From NCBI GenBank assembly GCA_903903975.1, contig CAIVAS010000260.1, positions 1 through 59,279 of the forward strand: a stretch of DNA of 59,279 nt, given 5' to 3'. The notes under the pieces are model-generated. The model was given only the letters and a program-made list of their open reading frames with translations. It searched no databases and was not told where the DNA came from. A program made the position numbers and the translations under genes. How positions within the stretch are numbered: position 1 is the stretch's first letter; each line of letters begins with the position of its first letter. The stretch comes from an uncultured Burkholderiales bacterium. GTDB lineage: Bacteria; Pseudomonadota; Gammaproteobacteria; Burkholderiales; Burkholderiaceae_E. This document shows, one piece after another, positions 1 through 10,284 of this stretch.

Positions 1-135
1 AATTGGTTTTACTGCAGCTCGGCAGTCGAAGACGAATTTTGCACCAATCCGACGGGTTCGCTGAAACAGCTTGCCGTTGCCGCGCCAGTCAAGCGCCTGA
101 CGCCGCCCTCTATACTCGCCGGAGAACCCGGATAA
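1..135 (+). CDS. possible 3' end of an upstream gene (partial)
   Basis: Frame 1 is open from the window edge to a TAA at 133-135, giving 44 codons without a visible start. The residues show no recognisable motif. The frame stops just before the nitroreductase leader, which fits the tail of a gene entering from the left. A TATACT hexamer at 111-116 could instead be the -10 of the nitroreductase promoter, but no convincing -35 precedes it. So short an open frame can occur by chance, so this is only a weak call. Confidence 0.25.
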   Translation, partial: NWFYCSSAVEDEFCTNPTGSLKQLAVAAPVKRLTPPSILAGEPG

Positions 136-159
136 AACGCACCTGCCAGGACCCTGACC

Positions 160-999
160 ATGAACCATCCGAACACCAGCCACACACTTTCTGCAGCCCT
201 GAACGCTCGTTATGGAAACGACGCCCCGCAAGTCTCGCTGCCGACGACCGCCGTCCTCGATTCGATGCTTGCGCACCGCACCGTGCGGGCCTTTGATTCG
301 CGCCCACTGCCAACCGACACCCTTGAAGCCATGATGGCGGCAGCCCAATCAGCCCCCACCTCATCCAACCTGCAGACCTGGAGCGTGGTGGCGGTCGAAG
401 ACGCCGACCGACGCGACCGGCTGTCGAAATTGTCGGGCAATCAGGCGCAGATTCGTGAATGCCCGCTGCTGCTGGTCTTTCTCGCCGATCTGTCTCGCAA
501 CGACCGTCTTGCCGAGCGCGCAGGCGAATCGGCCGGTGCCAACCCCTACTTCGAGATGTTCCTGGTCGCGGCCATCGATGCCGCACTGGCCGCGCAAAAC
601 GCGCTGGTTGCCGCTGAAGCGATGGGCCTGGGCACCTGCTATATCGGCGCAATGCGCAACCACCCGGAAGCGGTCGCTGCCGAACTCGGGCTGCCGCCCG
701 ACGTCTCAGCGGTCTTTGGTCTGTGCGTCGGCTGGGCCGATGCCGCCCGCCCTGCGGCAGCCGTCAAACCCCGCCTGACGCAGGAGGCAGTGCTGTTTCG
801 CGAACGCTATGACAGCAGCACCGAGGCCGCGCTGCTCGAACGCTATGAACCGGAGATGCGCGCCTTTCAGGCCTCGCAGGGCATCGCCGAAGTCGGCTGG
901 TCCAAGACGGTTCGCGCACGGGTCAAAGGCATCGAAGGACTGTCGGGGCGGCACGTGCTCAAGGAGACGCTCGAGCGGATGGGCTTCGGTCTGAAGTAA
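160..999 (+). CDS. NADPH-dependent nitroreductase family oxidoreductase (NfsA/FRP-like)
   Basis: A 279-residue flavoprotein of the nitroreductase superfamily, expected to use FMN and NAD(P)H to reduce nitro compounds, quinones or flavins in the cytoplasm. The N-terminal 'HRTVRAF' segment followed by 'AAAQSAPTSSNLQTWSVV' is the classic FMN-binding start. 'AAEAMGLGTCYIGAMRNHPE' and 'FGLCVGWAD' match the central and nucleotide-contact regions of the NfsA/FRP branch. The C-terminal extension of about 60 residues is typical of that branch rather than the shorter NfsB type. The ATG at 160 follows an AGGA about 9 nt upstream. It is convergent with the acyl-CoA synthetase. The physiological substrate cannot be read from context. 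Confidence 0.88.
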   Translation: MNHPNTSHTLSAALNARYGNDAPQVSLPTTAVLDSMLAHRTVRAFDSRPLPTDTLEAMMAAAQSAPTSSNLQTWSVVAVEDADRRDRLSKLSGNQAQIRECPLLLVFLADLSRNDRLAERAGESAGANPYFEMFLVAAIDAALAAQNALVAAEAMGLGTCYIGAMRNHPEAVAAELGLPPDVSAVFGLCVGWADAARPAAAVKPRLTQEAVLFRERYDSSTEAALLERYEPEMRAFQASQGIAEVGWSKTVRARVKGIEGLSGRHVLKETLERMGFGLK

Positions 1000-1024
1000 T
1001 CGAGCCTTCCGCCGAGCTAGCGCC

Positions 1025-2659
1025 TCAGGTAATCGCAGGCGCTTTGCTGCCCACGAATTGCAGCCGCAGCTCGCGCTTGAGCACCTTGCCGGTGGCGTTG
1101 CGCGGCAGGGCCGCAATGATGGCGATATCTGCCGGCACCTTGAACCGCGCCAGACGTTCGCTGCAGTAGCCGACCACCGCGTCCTTCTCGATCGTCTGGC
1201 CGGGTTTGAGCACCAGGACGGCCAGGCCGGTCTCGCCCCACCGCTCACTGGGCACGCCGATCACCGCCGCCTCAGCCACTTGCGGCAGTTGATACAGCAC
1301 ATTTTCGACTTCGGCCGGATAGACGTTCTCGCCACCCGAGATATACATGTCCTTCCAGCGATCAACGATGTAGAAAAAACCTTCTTCATCGATGCGGGCA
1401 GCATCCCCGGTCTTGAGCCACGGCCCCTCGAAACTCGAGGCCGTCGCGTCAGGGCGGTTCCAGTAGCCGGGCGTGATGTTCGGCCCGGCCACCCACAGTT
1501 CGCCGATTTCATTGACGCCGCAATCGTGTCCATCGTCATTGACCACGCGCGCCTCGGTATGCATCAGCACCTTGCCGGTTGAGCCGAGTTTTCGAATCGC
1601 ATCTGCCGGGTCAAGGAAAATACAGGCCGGGCTGGTCTCGGTCATGCCAAAGCCCTGCATCAGCAGCACGCCGCGATCGGCCCAGTTCTGCATGATGGTG
1701 AGCGCGCACGGAGCACCCCCCACGCCGGCAGCACGCAGACGCGACAGGTCGGTCGTTACAAAATCAGGGTGCTGCATCATGAACTGATAGGGCGCAGGCA
1801 CCGCGAAAAAATGCGTGATGCCCTGGGCCGGATCGCCGATCAATTCGAGTGCGCGACCCGGGTCGAAGCTGCGCAAGATCACCACCGTGCCACCGGCGTG
1901 CAGCACCGGATTGGAATAGCAGTTGAGCCCGCCGGTGTGAAAGAGCGGCAACACCGACAGGTGCACGGTATCGAGCCCAACGCCAGCAGGAATCCCGAGA
2001 TTGATGCAATTCCAGAAGTTCATGCCATGCGTGATCATCGCGCCCTTGGGATGACCGGTGGTGCCCGAGGTGTACATGATCGTGCTCACATCGTCATGGG
2101 TCAGCGATTCGCGTGCGAATGCCTTGCCGGTGAACGTTTTGATCACGGATTCATAAGCATTGCCGGGTGAGGCAGCGCCTGCGCTGGTATCGATGCAAAG
2201 CAGGGTCTGGATGCCGCACTTTTTCTGAAGCGCCTGCGCGGTCTCGGTGAAGGACACATCGTGGATCAGCAGCTTGGGAGCGCTGTCGTTCAGGATGTAT
2301 TCGAGCTCGACCACCGTCAGTCGCCAGTTGAGCAGGACCGCGATCGCACCGGTACGGGCGCACGAGAACTGCAGATCGAAATACTCGACGCCGTTCTGGG
2401 CGAGCAGCGCGATCCGATCGCCGCGACCGATACCGATCGATGCACACCAGGCCGACATCGCATCGGCACGAACATCGAGATCGGCGTAGGAAAAACGCCG
2501 CTCGGTGCCGAGATCACGGATCGCCTCTTTTTGCCCGCGATTGGCACGGTGGTGATCGAGCCAGTCGTAAGCTCGTACCGAACCGCGGCTCGGCGGACGT
2601 GAACTTCGCATGGCAGCGATTGACTGCGGATCTGCCGTGAAGGCTGGATTGTTCGGCAT
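1025..2659 (-). CDS. AMP-dependent acyl-CoA synthetase / ligase
   Basis: A 544-residue member of the ANL adenylating superfamily, predicted to activate a carboxylic acid to its acyl-AMP and then its CoA thioester. The AMP-binding P-loop 'TIMYTSGTTGHPKGAMITH' is intact. Further motifs are 'GFGMTETSP', 'GELWVAGPNITPGYW', 'WLKTGDAARIDEEGF' and the hinge 'DRWKDMYISGGENVYPAEVE'. The C-terminal catalytic lysine lies in 'PRNATGKVLKREL'. The ATG at 2659 is preferred because GGGAGA sits just upstream; an in-frame ATG at 2686 lacks such a site. The alcohol dehydrogenase lies upstream on the same strand, 98 nt away. An aryl or medium-chain substrate is possible but not shown. Confidence 0.92.
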   Translation of the reverse strand: MPNNPAFTADPQSIAAMRSSRPPSRGSVRAYDWLDHHRANRGQKEAIRDLGTERRFSYADLDVRADAMSAWCASIGIGRGDRIALLAQNGVEYFDLQFSCARTGAIAVLLNWRLTVVELEYILNDSAPKLLIHDVSFTETAQALQKKCGIQTLLCIDTSAGAASPGNAYESVIKTFTGKAFARESLTHDDVSTIMYTSGTTGHPKGAMITHGMNFWNCINLGIPAGVGLDTVHLSVLPLFHTGGLNCYSNPVLHAGGTVVILRSFDPGRALELIGDPAQGITHFFAVPAPYQFMMQHPDFVTTDLSRLRAAGVGGAPCALTIMQNWADRGVLLMQGFGMTETSPACIFLDPADAIRKLGSTGKVLMHTEARVVNDDGHDCGVNEIGELWVAGPNITPGYWNRPDATASSFEGPWLKTGDAARIDEEGFFYIVDRWKDMYISGGENVYPAEVENVLYQLPQVAEAAVIGVPSERWGETGLAVLVLKPGQTIEKDAVVGYCSERLARFKVPADIAIIAALPRNATGKVLKRELRLQFVGSKAPAIT

Positions 2660-2757
2660 GGATGTCTCCCTGATCAGTGAAATCATGATGCAGTGGGCCC
2701 GATCTCGCCCTGGCTCGATGTGTTGAACCAGGGTCGGCGCGAACCTCGGTTCAAACC

Positions 2758-3837
2758 TCAGTTCAAACGGTCCGGATCGGTCTGCTCGAAGTCGAGCACG
2801 ACACGACCGATCACCTTACCGTCGCGAAGCTCTTCCATGCTGCGATTGACTTCGCTGGCCGCGCGCACTTCAACCGGCGATGGCACAAGCTTGCCCGAGC
2901 GCGCGAGTGCAACGACCTGCTTGAGTTCATCGAGGCTGCCGACATAGGAGCCGCGGATCGAGATGCCGCGCTGAGCGATCGGCGGCAAAGACATCGTGAT
3001 CTCGCCACCGAAGAGTCCGCTCATCACGAAGTTTCCGCCCTTGGCGAGCGCAGCGATCCCGAGGTTGGCGGTGGCCGGCATGCCGACGAAATCGAGCGCG
3101 CCGGCAATCGCGCCGCCGGTGATCGTCTGCAATTGCGCAAGCGCATCCGCATTGCGGGTATCGACCGAGGCCGATGCGCCCTGCGCGCGGGCGCGCTCGA
3201 GCTTGGCCGCATCGACATCGCAGGCAACGATATTGCTCACGCCGCGCGCGCGAAGCATTGCAATCGCGGCCATGCCCAGACCGCCGCAGCCCAGCACGAT
3301 CACCCAGTCGCGGGCGATCAGTTCGGGCAATTTGGTGATCGCGCTGAAGGCGGTCAGGCCCGAGCAGGCCAGCGTGGCCGCCCATCCCTCGTCAATGTCG
3401 CCGGTATCGATCAGGTAACGCGCATCAGGCACCAGCACGTGGGTGGCATAAGCACCGGGCTTCATGACGCCCAGAAACTGGTTGTTGAGGCAGTAGTTGT
3501 CGTGACCCGACAGGCAGACCGGGCAGGTGCCGCAGCCAATCCAGGGATAGACCAGTCGCCGGTCGCCGACCTTCACACCGGTCACGCCCGACCCGACTTT
3601 TTCGACCACGCCAAAAGGCTCGTGACCGCAGGTGAAAGGCGGCACACAGCCACGATCTTTGACATAGAAGCGCTTGCCGCCGCCAAGGTCGAAATAGCCT
3701 TCCCAGATATGCAGATCGGAGTGGCACACCCCTGACTTGGTGATGCGGATCAGTACTTCGGAGCCTTTCGGCTGCGGTGTCTCACGAATTTTTGCCTGCA
3801 GCGGCTTGCCGTGTTCGACGACTTCGTAGGTCAGCAT
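2758..3837 (-). CDS. zinc-dependent alcohol dehydrogenase (MDR family)
   Basis: A 359-residue medium-chain dehydrogenase that should oxidise an alcohol to an aldehyde or ketone with NAD(P). Catalytic zinc ligands are in 'GVCHSDLHIWEG' and 'GHEPFGVVEKVG'. The structural zinc lobe is present as C-x2-C-x2-C-x7-C in 'CGTCPVCLSGHDNYC'. The Rossmann glycine motif is 'VIVLGCGGLGMAAIAML'. Homology begins at the ATG at 3837, which has AAGGA 8 nt upstream; the frame extends further upstream without matching the family. It follows the SpoIIE phosphatase gene by 87 nt on the same strand, so cotranscription with the signalling operon is possible but unproven. Confidence 0.92.
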   Translation of the reverse strand: MLTYEVVEHGKPLQAKIRETPQPKGSEVLIRITKSGVCHSDLHIWEGYFDLGGGKRFYVKDRGCVPPFTCGHEPFGVVEKVGSGVTGVKVGDRRLVYPWIGCGTCPVCLSGHDNYCLNNQFLGVMKPGAYATHVLVPDARYLIDTGDIDEGWAATLACSGLTAFSAITKLPELIARDWVIVLGCGGLGMAAIAMLRARGVSNIVACDVDAAKLERARAQGASASVDTRNADALAQLQTITGGAIAGALDFVGMPATANLGIAALAKGGNFVMSGLFGGEITMSLPPIAQRGISIRGSYVGSLDELKQVVALARSGKLVPSPVEVRAASEVNRSMEELRDGKVIGRVVLDFEQTDPDRLN

Positions 3838-3924
3838 TGTCTCGTCCTTGTTATTTGAGGTTTGTCTTTTGAAGCCGATGGCTCGTTTCGCATCGTAACC
3901 TCTGCCGACTGAACTCAAGCCGCC

Positions 3925-5103
<1,179 letters not shown>

Positions 5104-5154
5104 GGCAACGCTCTTTGCGAAATGAGAGGCGACGCGAAGCGCGACACGGCATTA

Positions 5155-5583
5155 TCAATGATCGTCGATCATCGAGAGCAATTGATTGGCCGTGGCGATG
5201 ACCTGCCGCAAGTCAGGCATCAGGCTGCCTGCATCGCTGTCCTGCCAGTCTTCCATCAACAGCTCGCCATAGCCCTTGACCGCGTTCAGAGGGGTTCGCA
5301 GATCGTGGCGCAGGTGCTCGTGTGCAGCGAGCCACGCCAGCGCCTCCTGGGCAGCGGGTTGCGGCGCGGCGATCAGCGCAGCGGTCAGCGCCTGCAGTCG
5401 GGTTGACGCGGCAGACATCCGATCAAGGTCGGCTGCCGCATCACCGACACCGTGTGCCATCGCTTTGGCGCTCAGGCGACCAAGCTGATCCGCCAGTGCG
5501 TCGACAGGCCGCTGAAGGGCCAGGCATAGTTCACCGATCTCGCGATGGACCTGACTGACTCGTGCTGCTGTTTTCAGATCCAT
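5155..5583 (-). CDS. histidine kinase dimerisation (DHp/HisKA) domain-only protein
   Basis: A protein of about 142 residues: a helical N-terminal part (1-75), then one HisKA helical hairpin with the H-box 'HEHLRHDLRTPLNAVKGYGELL' region, phosphoacceptor H93. It stops 49 residues later. There is no HATPase domain: no N, G1, F or G2 box exists before the stop, and no frameshifted remnant is visible in the 51 nt that follow. It therefore cannot phosphorylate itself by known chemistry and may act as a phosphotransferase between receivers, as Spo0B or ChpT do, or as a scaffold. An in-frame GTG at 5616 is an alternative start. It lies between the single-receiver and SpoIIE genes, which fits a relay role. 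Confidence 0.72.
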   Translation of the reverse strand: MDLKTAARVSQVHREIGELCLALQRPVDALADQLGRLSAKAMAHGVGDAAADLDRMSAASTRLQALTAALIAAPQPAAQEALAWLAAHEHLRHDLRTPLNAVKGYGELLMEDWQDSDAGSLMPDLRQVIATANQLLSMIDDH

Positions 5584-5654
5584 GGGATTGCAGCCACTGT
5601 TGACCGGCCATGTCACACACGACCGATATCGCCTAAGACTGGCTGATCGACAGA

Positions 5655-6029
5655 TCAGCCGCCAGGTGTTTTTGAACGCAGCGCCTCGATCTTGCCGATC
5701 AGTCGCTCGAGCTCGATCGGCTTGGTGTCGTACTCATCGCAGCCTGCCTCAAGCGCCTTTTCGCGGTCGCCGGCCATCGCATGCGCGGTCAATCCGATAA
5801 TCGGAATATGGCGGGTCTCGGAAGCTGCCTTGATGCGCCGGGTGGCCTCCCAGCCGTCGATCACCGGCAGGCTCATGTCCATCAGGATCAACTCGGGTGC
5901 AGCCGAGATCGACATCGCCACACCTTCACCGCCATCGACCGCCATCACGACTTCATAGCCCTTTCTGGCCAGGCGACGTGACAGCATGTCACGGTTCATT
6001 TCGTTATCTTCGACCAGCAGGATTTTCAC
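5655..6029 (-). CDS. single-domain response regulator (CheY-like receiver)
   Basis: A 124-residue stand-alone receiver. The acidic pocket is E7/D8 in 'LLVEDNEMNRDML', the phosphoacceptor is D51 in 'LILMDMSLPVIDGW', and the conserved Thr and Lys are in 'IIGLTAHAM' and 'DTKPIELERL'. No output domain follows, so it should act by protein contact or as a phosphate carrier. The start is a GTG at 6029 with a GAGA-rich leader. It sits 33 nt downstream of the hybrid kinase and 71 nt before the DHp-only gene. The 'DGGEGVAMSISAAPELILMD' style resembles DivK-type receivers that shuttle phosphate in relays, but no specific orthology can be claimed. Confidence 0.93.
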   Translation of the reverse strand: MKILLVEDNEMNRDMLSRRLARKGYEVVMAVDGGEGVAMSISAAPELILMDMSLPVIDGWEATRRIKAASETRHIPIIGLTAHAMAGDREKALEAGCDEYDTKPIELERLIGKIEALRSKTPGG

Positions 6030-6062
6030 TTTCTTTGTCTCTCAGAACAGAGCGCAGCGGTA

Positions 6063-8798
6063 TCAGCTTGACCGCTCACTGCGCCCGGGTGCGCGCAGGG
6101 CCAGTCGCACTTCGGTACTCAGGTCACGCGAGGAGCCCGCGCTCTTGGCGATCACGGCCCGGGCATGCTCACCCAGCCAGTCTCGCTCCTGAGCGGTCAA
6201 TTCCTTCGCGCTCACGACCACCACTGGAATTGATGCCCACTCGGCATGACGTGAGATTTCCTGCAGGAACATGAAGCCATCCATCTCCGGCATCATCAGG
6301 TCGAGCAGGATGAGCGAGGGCGGCGCATTCGCCGACAACCATTCGATCGCATGCTTGCCGCTTTTAGCCTCGAAAAAAGCGATATTGGCGAGCTTGAGCT
6401 GGTGCTGGATCAGTTCGCGACTCTGCGGATCGTCGTCCACCATCAGGATCGTTGCAGCCTCATCAAGCAGGTGATGCATCAGCGAGCCCAACTGCAGACG
6501 ATCAATCGGCTTGGTCATGAAATCATTCGCACCGAGCGAGAACGCGAAGCCGCGATCTGCCGCAATCGTGACCACCACCACCGGGATGCCGGCGAGTTCG
6601 GGATCAGCCTTGAGTGCCGTCAGGACCGACCAGCCATCCATGTGCGGCATCATGATGTCGAGCGTGATCGCCGAAGGCTTCAATTTGCGCGCCATCTCGA
6701 GCGCCACTTCGCCGCTGCCGGCCTCGATCACTCGCCAGCCCTCCTTGCGCAGCACGATCGCCATGAGTTCGCGTGACGCGGCATCGTCATCAACCACCAT
6801 GACCAGCGGTGCATTCACGTCGCGCTCAGCCTCGGCCAGCCGCATCGATTGATCGGCGCTTGGCGCAACAGGCGGTGGCAGGCGGCTGGGCAAGACCATC
6901 GTGAAGGTCGACCCGACGCCGGCAGTGCTGTCGACCCTGATCGAGCCCCCCAGGATCTCGCAGAAATGACGGGTGATCGCAAGGCCCAGCCCGGTACCGC
7001 CATAACGCTTCGTGGTCGAGGCGTCAGCCTGCGCAAACGGCGAAAACAGCTTGGCGACCTGCTCGGGCGTCATGCCGATGCCGGTGTCCTGCACGGTGAA
7101 GGTCACCGGCGAATGCGCGATTTCGGTGTCGCGTTTGATCGTGAGGGTGACGGTGCCCGACGAGGTAAATTTCGTCGCATTGCTCAGCAGATTAAGCAGG
7201 TTCTGCTTGAGCTTCGTGCGATCGGTGTGCAACGCGCCGATCTCGGGCGGGCAATGAATCTGAAGGACATTGCGATTCTTTTCGAGCAGCGGTTTGACGA
7301 TGGCGCTGATCTCATCGAGCAGACCTGGAATCGAGACATCCTCGAGATAGAGATCCATCTTGCCGGCCTCGATCTTCGACAGATCAAGGATGTCGCTGAT
7401 CAGATTGAGCAGATGGCGCCCGGCAGACTGAATCTTCGAGAGGTCACGCGTGTATTCATCGAGACCATCGTCCTGTGCCATCTCCTGCAGGATCTCGCTG
7501 TAACCGATGATGGCGTTGAGCGGTGTGCGCAGTTCGTGGCTCATATTGGCCAGGAAGGACGACTTGGCCACATTGGCGGCCTCGGCCTCGACCATTGCGG
7601 CCTCGAGCTCCTGCTGGCGCTGCTTGAGTTCGGTCACGTCGGTGTAGACCGATACCATCCCGCCATCGGGCGTGGCCCGTTCGCTGATCCGGATGAAGGT
7701 GGCCGGGTGCCGGTAGCCGCTGAACGCCGCCTGCGACCCCGGAAGACTCAATTGCTTTTCGACCCAGGCCTGCCCGCTGAGATCACCGGTATCAACCAGA
7801 TCACGTTCAACCAATGCTGCAACAATCGATGCCAGAGGGATGCCGGGCTCGGCGAGATCGGCGATACCGGGATAGAGCTCCTTGAACTTGGTATTGCAGA
7901 CGATGATGCGACCTTTGCGATCGAAGACCGCAAAGCCGTCCGAGGTGGTCTCGATCGCGGTGGTCATCATCCGCTGCTGAGCCTGCGAGATTCGAGCGAT
8001 GCGCTCGCGATCGACGATGCTTTCCCGAAACAGCTGCAGGGTGCCTGCCATGGCCCCGATTTCGTCTCGCCCCGCCGGCGGAATCGGGGTATCGAGCTGA
8101 CCTGCGGTAATGCCGTTGATGGCCGTGACCACCTGATCGAGCGGCCTCAGAATCGAGCGCAGCACGACCCAGGTGGCGATGATGCCCAGCAGACTCGCCA
8201 GTGCCACGGTGATTAGTGCTTTGCGTGTCGAAGCTTCGGTGCTCATGACCATCGACTGACGCGACTCGGCCGCTTCGACACCGATCTGATCTGCAAGGGC
8301 TGCCAGACGCGCATCAACCGCCGAACCGTGCGTTCGTGCCTCGGCAAACAAGGCATTGCCGATCACACGCTTGTCGTCGGTGTATGCCTCGACCGCCTGA
8401 ATCGCCGACGTGGCGAATCGGTCGACATCGGCCCTGAGGCCGGCTGCAAGTTCAGGGCTGCCCTTTGCGAGTTCGAAGAGTTCGTGATCGAGCTGCGCGC
8501 GCGCCTCTTTCGCCTTGAGTTCGGACTGACGCAACAGACTGACCGCCAGGTCGCTGAGCCAGTAACGGTAGTCGCCGAAGCTGCTGCGAATATCGACGAC
8601 CAGATCGAGGCGCCGGGCCATTTCGGCATCACGCTTGATCTGCGCCACGTTGGTACCAAGCACCGAGGTGAGATAGAGCGTCGACCAGATCAGGCCTGCC
8701 AGCAGCATGCCCGACAGCAGCAGGACACGGCCCTTGATACTGAGCCCTTCGAGCAGCCTGCCCGGCGACCAGGACGGCGCTGGCCCGGTGGCGCTCAT
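6063..8798 (-). CDS. membrane hybrid histidine kinase (HAMP-PAS-HisKA-HATPase-REC-REC)
   Basis: A 911-residue inner-membrane sensor. A transmembrane helix at about 24-46, a periplasmic helical region to about 192, and a second helix at 193-214 lead into HAMP (215-268). A PAS domain follows (about 283-392, 'DGFAVFDRKGRIIVCNTKF'). HisKA has H421 in 'SHELRTPLNAIIGYSEIL'; HATPase has N540, 'DTGIGM' at 571 and 'GTGLGL' at 601. Two receivers carry D714 and D833. There is no Hpt domain, so phosphate transfer beyond the receivers needs a separate protein. The start at 8798 overlaps the stop of the haem sensor gene (ATGA), implying translational coupling and a shared pathway. A longer in-frame start at 9002 would run inside that gene and is unlikely. 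Confidence 0.93.
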   Translation of the reverse strand: MSATGPAPSWSPGRLLEGLSIKGRVLLLSGMLLAGLIWSTLYLTSVLGTNVAQIKRDAEMARRLDLVVDIRSSFGDYRYWLSDLAVSLLRQSELKAKEARAQLDHELFELAKGSPELAAGLRADVDRFATSAIQAVEAYTDDKRVIGNALFAEARTHGSAVDARLAALADQIGVEAAESRQSMVMSTEASTRKALITVALASLLGIIATWVVLRSILRPLDQVVTAINGITAGQLDTPIPPAGRDEIGAMAGTLQLFRESIVDRERIARISQAQQRMMTTAIETTSDGFAVFDRKGRIIVCNTKFKELYPGIADLAEPGIPLASIVAALVERDLVDTGDLSGQAWVEKQLSLPGSQAAFSGYRHPATFIRISERATPDGGMVSVYTDVTELKQRQQELEAAMVEAEAANVAKSSFLANMSHELRTPLNAIIGYSEILQEMAQDDGLDEYTRDLSKIQSAGRHLLNLISDILDLSKIEAGKMDLYLEDVSIPGLLDEISAIVKPLLEKNRNVLQIHCPPEIGALHTDRTKLKQNLLNLLSNATKFTSSGTVTLTIKRDTEIAHSPVTFTVQDTGIGMTPEQVAKLFSPFAQADASTTKRYGGTGLGLAITRHFCEILGGSIRVDSTAGVGSTFTMVLPSRLPPPVAPSADQSMRLAEAERDVNAPLVMVVDDDAASRELMAIVLRKEGWRVIEAGSGEVALEMARKLKPSAITLDIMMPHMDGWSVLTALKADPELAGIPVVVVTIAADRGFAFSLGANDFMTKPIDRLQLGSLMHHLLDEAATILMVDDDPQSRELIQHQLKLANIAFFEAKSGKHAIEWLSANAPPSLILLDLMMPEMDGFMFLQEISRHAEWASIPVVVVSAKELTAQERDWLGEHARAVIAKSAGSSRDLSTEVRLALRAPGRSERSS

Positions 8799-9556
8799 CG
8801 GCGAAAGAGCGTCACGCTGATCACGCCACCGAGATCGCCCTCGCTGGCGCCCTCCTTGGGATAGCCGGTGATGTCGATCTGACCCTTGGGCGCACCGTGA
8901 CAACTCAGGCAAGACGGCGCGTAGTACTCGGGCGCTGCAAAACGGAAAGCCGACCGACCCTGGCTGGCGCTCAATTCGGTCACCATCTGCCCCTTCGGCC
9001 AATCGGGGCGCAAGAGCTTGTCCCGGATGATCGCCGCCTCCCAGTCATCGGGCCTCGACTTCCGGTTGCGAATCAGGGCTTCGGGCGCGGTGACTTTGAC
9101 GATCGCCTCCGAGCCGGTTCGCTTGGCAAATGCTTCATTGAGCAAACGCGCAAACGTTGAAGGGATAAATCCCTTGAAACCAACGCCGGCTTGGTTGATC
9201 GACGCCTGATTGGCATCGATCACTTCCACGATTGCTTCCTGCTGGGCGCGAAACAGCCGCCCGTGCCTGGAGCCAGACGCAATCGACTTCGGGTCGGTAC
9301 GGGTGGTCTCCTGATAGACGACCAGCGCCTCGGCCAGCACTTTCTTGCCGGTCAGGCCTTTGTCGCCGATCGCAGGATCGTTAATGAGCGCCTGATGCCG
9401 GGACACCACGGTTCGCGAGGCTCGCAGCATCGCGGTCAGGCTGGCAGCGATGACTGTGTCTTCTTCGCGCTCTTGCGATTGCGCTGCGGTCGGCACAAAG
9501 ACCATCACACAGACAGCAAATGCCAGCACCGAAGTGCGCCATCGGAACGACTTCAT
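8795..9556 (-). CDS. periplasmic c-type haem sensor protein (DUF3365/Tll0287-like)
   Basis: A 253-residue exported protein with a signal peptide at 1-25 ('TSVLAFAVCVMVFVPTAAQSQ'). One covalent haem site, C216-x-x-C219-H220, lies in 'APSCLSCHGAPKG' near the C terminus. The body matches the DUF3365 family, haem-binding PAS-like domains found next to or fused with histidine kinases and thought to sense redox state or small ligands. The 'FKGFIPSTFARLLNEAF' and 'NRKSRPDDWE' stretches are typical of the family. The start at 9556 is chosen because the signal peptide begins there, although the frame is open to 9679. It overlaps the hybrid kinase by 4 nt, so it is probably that kinase's sensory partner. 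Confidence 0.9.
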   Translation of the reverse strand: MKSFRWRTSVLAFAVCVMVFVPTAAQSQEREEDTVIAASLTAMLRASRTVVSRHQALINDPAIGDKGLTGKKVLAEALVVYQETTRTDPKSIASGSRHGRLFRAQQEAIVEVIDANQASINQAGVGFKGFIPSTFARLLNEAFAKRTGSEAIVKVTAPEALIRNRKSRPDDWEAAIIRDKLLRPDWPKGQMVTELSASQGRSAFRFAAPEYYAPSCLSCHGAPKGQIDITGYPKEGASEGDLGGVISVTLFRR

Positions 9557-9740
9557 TCGTTTCAGCGAGCCAGGAAAGGGAGGGGAAATCGGAGAAGAAA
9601 AAACGCAGAACAAGCGTCTTCGGCCACGCCAGTCTTCGGATGCTAGCATGGCGCTCTCGCGAGTCTGAAACTCTGACACAGCAGACTTCCACGCTTGTCC
9701 GGCGCATCATCACACACGCCATCGCCATCATTAGGTCCTT

Positions 9741-10157
9741 ATGCGACGACTCGTCTACCTCAGCACCGCAACGGCCCTGATGTCTGACGACGAGCTGATG
9801 GCGATTCTGCGCCTGTCGCGCGATAACAATCTGCGCGACCAAGTCACCGGACTTCTGCTCTATTCGGGCGGTAATTTCATCCAGCTGCTCGAAGGCGAAG
9901 CCGAGGCGGTCGGCAAGGTCTATGCGCGAATCGAGCACGATCCTCGCCATCACGGATGCCTGCAGATGGTTGATGCGCCGGCAAGCGAGCGGCTCTTTCC
10001 GCAATGGGCAATGGGCTTTCGACCTGAAGACGGCTTGCCCGAGCACCAAAAAAAGGAAGTCGCGACACTGGTCGCTTCGGCCCCAAACAGCGCCACAACC
10101 AGCGACGGCCGACGGGCCTTGCGCCTGATCGAAAGTTTTGTGCAATCGATGCGCTAA
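9741..10157 (+). CDS. BLUF-domain blue-light photoreceptor (short type)
   Basis: A 138-residue protein whose first 95 residues form a BLUF domain, which binds FAD and senses blue light by hydrogen-bond rearrangement. Key positions are present: Y6 ('RRLVYLS'), N30 ('RDNNLRDQVTGLLLY'), Q48 ('GNFIQLLEGE'), W89 and M91 ('FPQWAMGF'). The remaining 40 residues are a short helical cap with no output enzyme, so it must signal by protein contact like PixD or BlrB. It is divergent from the haem-sensor/kinase operon, 184 nt between start codons. The next gene, the RND adaptor, begins 127 nt downstream. Confidence 0.93.
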   Translation: MRRLVYLSTATALMSDDELMAILRLSRDNNLRDQVTGLLLYSGGNFIQLLEGEAEAVGKVYARIEHDPRHHGCLQMVDAPASERLFPQWAMGFRPEDGLPEHQKKEVATLVASAPNSATTSDGRRALRLIESFVQSMR

Positions 10158-10284
10158 GCGAATTCGGCCGGCACAGCGCTGTACCAGGTGTAACGACGAG
10201 CGTGAGTTAATATCGCAAACGATTCGGGTGACTCATACCGGGTTCGTCGGCATCACCCCTTCTCTGCTCCCTCCCGAGAACTGC

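Noticed and set aside
2708-2733. CCCTGG/CCAGGG stem after the alcohol dehydrogenase gene
   Set aside because: Only 6 bp with a 14-nt loop and no U-run; too weak to call a terminator.
6849-8216. A 455-codon open frame on the plus strand opposite the hybrid kinase
   Set aside because: It is antisense to an unambiguous kinase with all boxes intact; its residues are Arg/Gly/His/Asp-rich without motifs, as expected from high-GC antisense frames.
10208-10213. TAATAT hexamer as the RND operon promoter -10
   Set aside because: No acceptable -35 lies 16-18 nt upstream, so it was not listed as a promoter.
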